Part shown: positions 58,590 to 64,000 of the stretch, piece after piece | Numbering within the stretch: position 1 is the stretch's first letter | How the letters are laid out: each line of letters opens with the position of its first letter | DNA from: Chitinophaga japonensis | GTDB taxonomy: Bacteria > Bacteroidota > Bacteroidia > Chitinophagales > Chitinophagaceae | Length of the DNA: 64,000 nucleotides | Assembly: GCF_007830125.1 (NCBI RefSeq) | Contig: NZ_VLLG01000004.1 | Span: 670,326 to 734,325, forward strand | Direction of reading: 5' to 3' | The notes under the pieces: generated by a model | Told to the model about the DNA's origin: nothing | The model's input: the letters and a program-made list of their open reading frames with translations, nothing else | Databases searched by the model: none | Translations under genes and position numbers: made by a program

Positions 58590-59495
58590 ATGCATCCTAC
58601 CGAAACCATACAGCAGTTCTATGCCCGCACCCGGAAGGCGGAGGGGGCAAACATGCAGGTGAACAATGCCGGTTCAGGGCATTTCAACGTGTTTACCCGC
58701 GATACCTGCAACCGCACTACGCCCTACGGACGGCGCGACTTCTACAAGGTGTCGCTGATACTGGGCACGGGGCGGCTGCACTATGCGGACCGCCGGATAG
58801 CGCTGGACCAGCCGGCCCTCCTGTTCTCCAACCCAGTGGTGCCCTATTCCTGGGAAGCCGTGTCCGCGGAACAAAAGGGCTGGTGCTGCCTGTTCACCGA
58901 CGCCTTCCTGCACCCTGCGGAGCGGCAGGAATCCCTGCAGGACTCCCCGCTGTTCCGTACCGCCGCCATGCCGGCATTTTTCGTGGATGCTGGGCAGCAG
59001 GCCGCCATTTCGCAGATCTTCATAGAAATGATGCGGGAGATGGAATCGGACTACGTGCATAAATTCGATGTGCTGCGCAATTACCTGCACCTGCTCATCC
59101 ACCAGGCCATCAAAATGCAGCCGCAGGTGCAGACCGGGCAGCCGCTGAGCGCTTCCAGCCGCATTGCGCAGCAATTCCTGGACCTGCTGGAAAGACAGTT
59201 CCCCATTGATGCGGAAACAGAGCTGCGCCTGAAAACGGCCAACGACTTTGCCGGGAAGCTGAACGTGCATGTAAACCACCTGAACCGGGCGCTGAAGGAG
59301 GTAACGGGCAAAACCACCACCGAGCATATCTCCGCCCGTATTATACAGGAAGCCATGGCCCTGCTTCGCCACTCCGACTGGAACATCGCCCAGATCGCCT
59401 ACGGGCTGGGGTTTGAATACCCCGCCTACTTCAACATCTTCTTCAAGAAACATACGGGAGCAACGCCCATGGAAGCCCGGCATGCCCTTGTTTGA
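58590..59495 (+). CDS. AraC family transcriptional regulator 2
   Basis: 301 residues, clearly paralogous to the regulator at 25224: TETIQQFYARTRKAEG, HFNVFTRDTCNRTTPYGRRD, LLFSNPVVPYSWEAV in the sensing domain, and LNVHVNHLNRALKEVTGKTT plus IAQIAYGLGFEYPAYFNIFF in the double helix-turn-helix. It is followed by an exporter gene that is paralogous too. The N-terminus aligns with that of paralogue 1 from the first residues, so the ATG at 58590 is very likely right even though the promoter box ends only 4 bp before it. It probably represses itself and activates the exporter through sites C and D. Confidence 0.92.
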   Translation: MHPTETIQQFYARTRKAEGANMQVNNAGSGHFNVFTRDTCNRTTPYGRRDFYKVSLILGTGRLHYADRRIALDQPALLFSNPVVPYSWEAVSAEQKGWCCLFTDAFLHPAERQESLQDSPLFRTAAMPAFFVDAGQQAAISQIFIEMMREMESDYVHKFDVLRNYLHLLIHQAIKMQPQVQTGQPLSASSRIAQQFLDLLERQFPIDAETELRLKTANDFAGKLNVHVNHLNRALKEVTGKTTTEHISARIIQEAMALLRHSDWNIAQIAYGLGFEYPAYFNIFFKKHTGATPMEARHALV

Positions 59496-59555
59496 ATTTT
59501 ATAATCTTCTGTTTGGATAGTATAACGGGCGGGCAAAGGCGCGGCCCTAACTTTG
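59491..59555 (+). promoter_or_regulatory. AraC-MFS motif site D and promoter of exporter gene 2
   Basis: TTTGAATTTTATAA (59491-59504) overlaps the TGA stop of AraC gene 2 at the same motif position as in pair 1. The -7 box TAACTTTG is at 59548-59555. Motif-to-box distance is 43 bp between ends, identical to pair 1. Confidence 0.65.
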
Positions 59556-59575
59556 CAGCCATTAATCCGATTATT

Positions 59576-60808
59576 ATGGCAGCAATTACAAATGATCACA
59601 TCCAGATACAACCGAAGTTCCGGCCTGTTGCCACCCTGCTTTCGCTGGCCCTGCTCCCGCTTTCGGGATTTGCAACGGACGTGTATGTTCCTTCGTTACC
59701 GGGCATGGCGGCGGCCCTGCAGGTAAGCAGCCTGCAGGTGCAGTTCACCATCACCCTGTTCCTGGTCAGCTACGGCTTGAGCCAGCTCTTTATAGGCAGC
59801 ATTTTAGACAGCTACGGCCGTTACCGGATCGGCGTGGCCTCCCTCCTGCTGTTTGCGCTGGCCAGTATAACCATTGCCGTTACCCATTCCATTATGGTCA
59901 TTTACCTCATGCGCATTATACAGGGCATCACCATCGGAGCCGCCATCGCAGGCAAACGGGCTTATTTCGTGGACGTGTTCACCGGCGACCGGCTCAAGCA
60001 TTACCTCAGCCTTTTCTCTATTATCTGGTCTACCGGGCCTATTATAGCGCCCTTTGTGGGCGGCTGGCTGCAAACGTTGTTCGGCTGGGAGGCCAACTTT
60101 TACCTGCTGGCCATCGTGGGCGCCGTGTTTGCCCTGCTGGAGCTGCTTTTCAGCGGCGAAACCCTGCCGCAGGCAGCGCCCTTCCGCTTGAAACAGGTGG
60201 TGCAGGTATACGGTACCATGCTGAGAACAGGGCCGTTCATCCTGGGCATCACCCTGCTGGGCCTTGCCTACTCCATGGTAATGGTGTACAATATGACCGG
60301 GGCTTTTATCATAGAGCATCATTTGCAACTGAGCGTGGTAACGGCCGGCTACTGCAGCCTGGTGCTGGGGGCAGCCTGGATGGTGGGCGGCTTTATCAGC
60401 AAGGCCATGATCCGGCAGTCCTTTTTCCGGAAACTGTCTGTCAACACCGGCCTGCAGTTGCTGTTCGCCGTGCTGATGCTGGCTGCCGTGCGCATCACGG
60501 ACAACCTGTACATACTGGTGGCCTTTGCCTTCCTGATCCATGTGGGCGCGGGCTTTACGTTCAATAACTACATGACGTTCTGCCTTACCCGTTTTCCCGG
60601 GAACGCAGGCGTGGCCAGCGGGCTTACCGGAGGCCTGACCTTCATGATCGTATCCGCGCTGAGCTACGGCATTGTACAGGTACTGCCCGCGCAGGACGGC
60701 GTTCACCTGGGTGAAAGCTACCTGCTGCTCATTCTCCTGTCCATGCTCGTTATGTTCCTGGCCTTCCGGGAAGAGACGACTGAAAGAAGGAGGATGGCGC
60801 TGTCCTGA
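59576..60808 (+). CDS. MFS drug-resistance transporter, Bcr/CflA-like (2)
   Basis: 410 residues, 12 helices. Hallmarks as in paralogue 1: LLPLSGFATDVYVPSLPGMA, LFIGSILDSYGRYR (motif A) and WSTGPIIAPFVGGWLQ (motif C). It is a proton-coupled exporter for an unknown small molecule. The frame is open to 59492, but the ATG at 59576 follows the promoter box by 20 bp and matches the start of paralogue 1. The two exporters differ enough to have different substrates, while control elements stayed the same. Confidence 0.9.
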   Translation: MAAITNDHIQIQPKFRPVATLLSLALLPLSGFATDVYVPSLPGMAAALQVSSLQVQFTITLFLVSYGLSQLFIGSILDSYGRYRIGVASLLLFALASITIAVTHSIMVIYLMRIIQGITIGAAIAGKRAYFVDVFTGDRLKHYLSLFSIIWSTGPIIAPFVGGWLQTLFGWEANFYLLAIVGAVFALLELLFSGETLPQAAPFRLKQVVQVYGTMLRTGPFILGITLLGLAYSMVMVYNMTGAFIIEHHLQLSVVTAGYCSLVLGAAWMVGGFISKAMIRQSFFRKLSVNTGLQLLFAVLMLAAVRITDNLYILVAFAFLIHVGAGFTFNNYMTFCLTRFPGNAGVASGLTGGLTFMIVSALSYGIVQVLPAQDGVHLGESYLLLILLSMLVMFLAFREETTERRRMALS

Positions 60809-60908
60809 CAGCAGCGCTATGCTTAACATTAAAATAACCCGCTTTTTACCTGCCATTCATACAACTTTCACTATTCTTAGGTTTCATAAAACCTATAGCG
60901 AAAAACGT

Positions 60909-62408
60909 ATGAAGATCAAAATGATGTTGCCCCTTGCGGCATTGGCAGTCTTTGCAGCCTGCTCCGATGATGACGTGAACAATCCTGTTGTGAACGAGGA
61001 CCCCGCCACCTTTGCGGAGATCAGCATGATCGACATCGGGGAAGCCGGCGCAGCAGAGATCAGCGCCTACGACCCCGCCACCAAAAGGCTGTTCGTGGTG
61101 AACAATGGCGGCGTCAATAAAATTGACGTGATCGACCTGGCGGACCCCGGCAAACCGACCGTGATCCATTCCATTCCCACCAACAGCGGCGCGGTAAACA
61201 GCCTGTCCGTAAACGGTGGCCGGCTGGCAGCAGCCATCGAGGCGCAGCACAAGCAGGAAGCCGGCCGGGTGACCGTGTACAACACCAGCGATTACAGCGA
61301 GATCAAAACCATTCCTACCGGGGCCCTGCCGGATATGGTCACCTTCAGCCCCGACGGGAATTACATCCTTACCGCCAATGAAGGAGAGCCCGGCGCGGAC
61401 TATGCGAATGATCCCGTTGGCTCCGTATCGCTGATCAGCATCAACGATAACTACAGCGTTGTGCACCTGGATTTCAGCGCCTTTGCAGGACAACAGGCCG
61501 CCCTGCAGCAAAGGGGCCTGCGGGTGTTTGGCCCCAATGCCAGCTTTGCGCAGGACATGGAGCCGGAATACATCGCCGTTTCCGCCGATTCAAAAACCGC
61601 CTGGGTCACTTTGCAGGAGAATAACGCCATCGCAAAGATCAGCATCAGCGGAAAAACAGTTACCGACATTTTCCCCCTTGGGTTTAAAGATTATAGTGTA
61701 GCCGGGAACGAAGTAGACCTGTCTAACGAGGACGGCGGCGTTACATTCAAAAACTCGCCGGTAAAAGGTATTTATATGCCGGATGCTATCGCCGTGCTGG
61801 ACAAAGGCGGCACCCCCTTCCTTTTTACGGCAAATGAAGGAGATGCGCGGGAGTACGACACTTTTGAAGAAGCAGAGCGTATCAAGAATATCACACTGGA
61901 TCCCGCTGTTTTCACAAACGCTGCCGCCCTGCAGGCAGACGATCAACTGGGCCGCCTCAATATCACCACTACCCTGGGCGATGCTAACGGCGACGGCCTG
62001 TACGAATCCCTCTACTCCTTCGGCGCCCGCTCTTTCAGCGTCTGGAACGGCAACAGCGGCGCCCTGGTATATGACAGCAGGAACGAGCTGGAAACCAAAT
62101 GCAACGAGGCCGGCGTATACGATGACGGGCGCAGTGATGATAAAGGCGTAGAGCCGGAAGGTATTATCCTGGGCGTGGTAGGCCAGCAGCATATAGCCTT
62201 TGTAGGCATGGAAAGAGTGGACGCGGTGGCCGTGTATGATGTCACCAACCCGAACGCGCCGCTTTTCCTGCAGTTGCTGAAATGCGGCGATGCGCCGGAA
62301 GGCGTGCTGTTTGTGCCGGCAGCAGACAGCCCCAACGGGAAAAGCCTGCTGATCGTAAGCAGTGAAGATGATGGCGTGATCAAAGTATATGCGCCGGGTA
62401 CCCGCTAA
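60909..62408 (+). CDS. Choice-of-anchor-I domain lipoprotein (beta-propeller-like)
   Basis: 499 residues. Lipoprotein signal (LPLAALAVFAACSDDD; Cys near 19). The body is the choice-of-anchor-I domain, a beta-propeller with repeated YVTN-like blades: ISAYDPATKRLFVVNNGG, GALPDMVTFSPDGNYILTAN, EPEYIAVSADSKTAWVTLQE, ANEGDAREYDTFEE and GVEPEGIILGVVGQQHIAFV. The family is related to the secreted alkaline-phosphatase-like or esterase-like proteins in which this propeller is fused to other parts; here it stands alone. No type IX sorting domain is present, so it stays lipid-anchored. The frame is open from 60672, but ATG 60909 gives the lipobox. A strong terminator follows. Confidence 0.85.
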   Translation: MKIKMMLPLAALAVFAACSDDDVNNPVVNEDPATFAEISMIDIGEAGAAEISAYDPATKRLFVVNNGGVNKIDVIDLADPGKPTVIHSIPTNSGAVNSLSVNGGRLAAAIEAQHKQEAGRVTVYNTSDYSEIKTIPTGALPDMVTFSPDGNYILTANEGEPGADYANDPVGSVSLISINDNYSVVHLDFSAFAGQQAALQQRGLRVFGPNASFAQDMEPEYIAVSADSKTAWVTLQENNAIAKISISGKTVTDIFPLGFKDYSVAGNEVDLSNEDGGVTFKNSPVKGIYMPDAIAVLDKGGTPFLFTANEGDAREYDTFEEAERIKNITLDPAVFTNAAALQADDQLGRLNITTTLGDANGDGLYESLYSFGARSFSVWNGNSGALVYDSRNELETKCNEAGVYDDGRSDDKGVEPEGIILGVVGQQHIAFVGMERVDAVAVYDVTNPNAPLFLQLLKCGDAPEGVLFVPAADSPNGKSLLIVSSEDDGVIKVYAPGTR

Positions 62409-62436
62409 TATCCTTACTATTTCAAATAATACCGGT

Positions 62437-62467
62437 CCTGCCTGTAGCAACAGGCAGGTCTTTTTTT
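62437..62467 (+). terminator. Rho-independent terminator after the choice-of-anchor-I gene
   Basis: CCTGCCTG (62437-62444), TAGCAA loop, CAGGCAGG (62451-62458), then TCTTTTTTT. The T-run overlaps the stop codon of the convergent sulfatase gene. Confidence 0.88.
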
Positions 62468-64000
62468 ATGGCTCTTTTTTGGGCAGCACAAAATTTCCCT
62501 CCGCCCATTGATGCCATTGCGCTTTCAGCGCTTTCAAAAGGTCCGGGTGCTCCGCCGCCAGGTTATGCATTTCCGCGCGGTCCTTCGCCAGGTCATACAA
62601 GGTCCAGGTATTGTTTTTCAAAGCCCCTACCGCTTTCCAGTTCCCTTTGCGGATGGCGGCATTGTTCTCATGCTCCCAGTACATGTAGGGATGCTGCTGC
62701 AGCGCTCCTCCTGTAAAGGCAGGCTGCAGGCTGTAGCCGGTAAGCGGGTAGATGGACTGCCCACCATGGAAGGTAGCCGGGTAGGCAGCGCCGGTAACGG
62801 ACAATACGGTGGGCATTACATCCACCAGGTGAGCCGGGGTGGATACGATCCTGTTCTTTGCCGTTATCCCCCCGGGCCAGTGCATGATAAAAGGCGCGGA
62901 GATGCCGCCTTCCTCGGCGCGGTTCTTCCACTTACGGAAAGGCGTATTGGAAGCATTGGCCCATCCCATGCCATAAGATACCGGCCCGGAGAAATCAGGA
63001 TCGTTGATCAGGCTGTCCGGCCGGCTGCCCAGCTCATCGTAGGTTTCCGCACAGGCGCCGTTATCGCTTAAAAAGATGATGAGCGTATTATCGTAGAGGT
63101 CCTTTCCCTTCAGGAAGGCCAGCAGTTTTCCAATATTATCATCAATGCATTTCACCTGGGCAGCGTATACGGCCATGCGGTAGATCCCCCTTTGCTTTTC
63201 CGCCGCGCTGAGCTGTTCCCAGGGGCGTACCCCTGCATCCCGCGCGCTGAAGCCCCACTCTTTTTGGATAAGGCCCATCTGCAACTGTTTGCGGTAGCGC
63301 CTGGCCCGGACCGTATCCCAGCCTATGGCATACCGGTTGCGGAACAGGCGGATATCCTCCTCTTTTGCATGCAGGGGCCAGTGCGGCGCATTGTAGGCCA
63401 GGTACAGGAAGAAAGGTGTATCATCCTCCCGTTTATCCAGGAACTGTACAGCGGAATCCGTAAAAGCATCTGTTGTGTAATAATCACCTTCGGGAGGCGG
63501 CAGCTTTTCATTGTTATAGCTCAGCCCTCTCCCGCCCTGCGGTTTCAGGTAACTGGACGCGCCGGCCAGGATACCATAGTATTTTTCAAACCCGCGCTGC
63601 AAGGGCCATTTCTCTTTTTCATGGTAGCCCAGGTGCCACTTGCCCGCCATGTAGGTATGATAACCGGCTGTTTTCAGCACTTCCGCGATCGTAACGCAAT
63701 GCCGGTTCAGGTACCCTTTGTAACCGGGCGTGCCCCAGTCGTGGATATCCCTGCCGTTCTTCCGGCTGCCGGGATCTTCGGACATATGGCCCACACCGGT
63801 CTGATGCGGGAACAGGCCGGTCAGCAGGCTGGCCCTGGTAGGGCAGCAGCGGGATGTGTTATAGAACTGGCTGAAGCGGAGCCCGCCGGCAGCCAGCGTA
63901 TCCAGGTTGGGTGTAGGTATTTCGCTGCCATAGCAGCCGATATCGGAATATCCCATATCGTCTGCCATGATGAGGATGATGTTAGGTCTTTGCGTCTGGC
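62466..64000 (-). CDS. Arylsulfatase-type sulfatase, 5' end outside the window
   Basis: At least 511 residues are visible; the frame continues beyond position 64000, since QTQRPNIILIMADDMGYSD reads through the ATG at 63968, so that ATG is internal. The sulfatase signature C-x-P-x-R is present as CCPTRASLLTG; the first Cys would become formylglycine, which needs a maturase not in the window. Metal-site Asp residues are in MADDMGYSD and IIFLSDNGACAETY; further active-site parts are AGKWHLGYHEKEKWP and WPGGI. It removes sulfate from a sugar or aryl ester and is probably exported. It converges with the choice-of-anchor-I gene. Confidence 0.92.
   Translation of the reverse strand, partial: QTQRPNIILIMADDMGYSDIGCYGSEIPTPNLDTLAAGGLRFSQFYNTSRCCPTRASLLTGLFPHQTGVGHMSEDPGSRKNGRDIHDWGTPGYKGYLNRHCVTIAEVLKTAGYHTYMAGKWHLGYHEKEKWPLQRGFEKYYGILAGASSYLKPQGGRGLSYNNEKLPPPEGDYYTTDAFTDSAVQFLDKREDDTPFFLYLAYNAPHWPLHAKEEDIRLFRNRYAIGWDTVRARRYRKQLQMGLIQKEWGFSARDAGVRPWEQLSAAEKQRGIYRMAVYAAQVKCIDDNIGKLLAFLKGKDLYDNTLIIFLSDNGACAETYDELGSRPDSLINDPDFSGPVSYGMGWANASNTPFRKWKNRAEEGGISAPFIMHWPGGITAKNRIVSTPAHLVDVMPTVLSVTGAAYPATFHGGQSIYPLTGYSLQPAFTGGALQQHPYMYWEHENNAAIRKGNWKAVGALKNNTWTLYDLAKDRAEMHNLAAEHPDLLKALKAQWHQWAEGNFVLPKKEP

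Noticed and set aside
56939..58609. Leftward 556-codon frame opposite the permease/M1 gene
   Set aside because: The plus strand has the HELSH zinc motif in a continuous frame; the opposite frame is a shadow in G+C-rich DNA.
59804..60856. Leftward 350-codon frame opposite exporter gene 2
   Set aside because: Antisense to clear MFS motifs; His/Gln-rich composition is a by-product of codon bias.
1..64000. tRNA or rRNA genes, CRISPR arrays, insertion sequences, prophage
   Set aside because: No cloverleaf-like or rRNA-like segment, no regularly spaced repeats with spacers, and no transposase or integrase motif was noticed; the tail-fibre-like proteins have signal peptides and are surface proteins rather than phage parts.

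Overview
The window looks like chromosomal DNA of a Bacteroidota organism, most likely Chitinophagaceae and close to Chitinophaga. Reasons: a full-length SprA/Sov translocon of the type IX secretion system, a GLPGLI protein beside a CarboxypepD_reg/TonB-type outer-membrane receptor, DUF5672 and M57 proteins, tail-fibre-like surface proteins next to an RHS-type fragment, and repeated TAnnTTTG promoter boxes, the -7 element typical of this phylum. No rRNA, tRNA, CRISPR array, insertion sequence or prophage was seen. The genus is inference; the phylum is well supported.

Layout. 1-592: start of a secreted glucose/sorbosone dehydrogenase. 0.86-13.0 kb: a sigma-54 locus. A lone sigma-54 activator (2083-3732) is divergent from an HSL-type esterase, and it converges on a gene set running leftward from 13018 to 3749: isochorismatase-family hydrolase, outer-membrane barrel, metal-dependent amidohydrolase with a Cys/His tail, DoxX protein, Dps, DUF1275 protein, TPR histidine kinase and NtrC-type regulator. 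The esterase and the hydrolase operon each have a -24/-12-like promoter preceded, at exactly the same distance, by a TTACG-N6-CGTAA palindrome. 13.2-19.0 kb: small membrane and secreted proteins, then an accessory patch with two gene remnants joined by a deletion (RHS-type N-terminus and 5'-truncated alcohol dehydrogenase) and two tail-fibre-like surface proteins. 19.3-25.1 kb: Crp/Fnr regulator, HAD phosphatase plus CAT-like acyltransferase, MarR locus, aldo/keto reductase.

25.2-27.4 kb and 58.6-60.8 kb hold two paralogous AraC-regulator/MFS-exporter pairs with the same cis-regulatory design. 27.4-30.8 kb: a probable membrane-tethered DNA-binding protein and two secreted proteins. 30.8-37.8 kb: six glycosyltransferase-type genes around an M57 lipoprotein metalloprotease, apparently lower in G+C. 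37.9-39.0 kb: azoreductase and HxlR regulator sharing a double palindrome. 39.0-45.0 kb: an OmpR-type two-component system flanked by GLPGLI and TonB-type receptor genes, both of which carry the same 41-bp promoter module. 45.2-52.4 kb: sprA. 52.4-58.5 kb: VanZ-like, DinB, DUF2975/Xre pair, and an ABC ATPase with a permease/M1-aminopeptidase fusion. 60.9-64.0 kb: choice-of-anchor-I lipoprotein and the 3' part of a sulfatase.

The strongest new observations are regulatory: three cases in which two promoters share both a motif and its exact or near-exact spacing (the sigma-54 pair, the two AraC-MFS pairs, the GLPGLI/receptor pair). All coordinates and alignments were read by eye; family names come from motif recognition, not from database searches.
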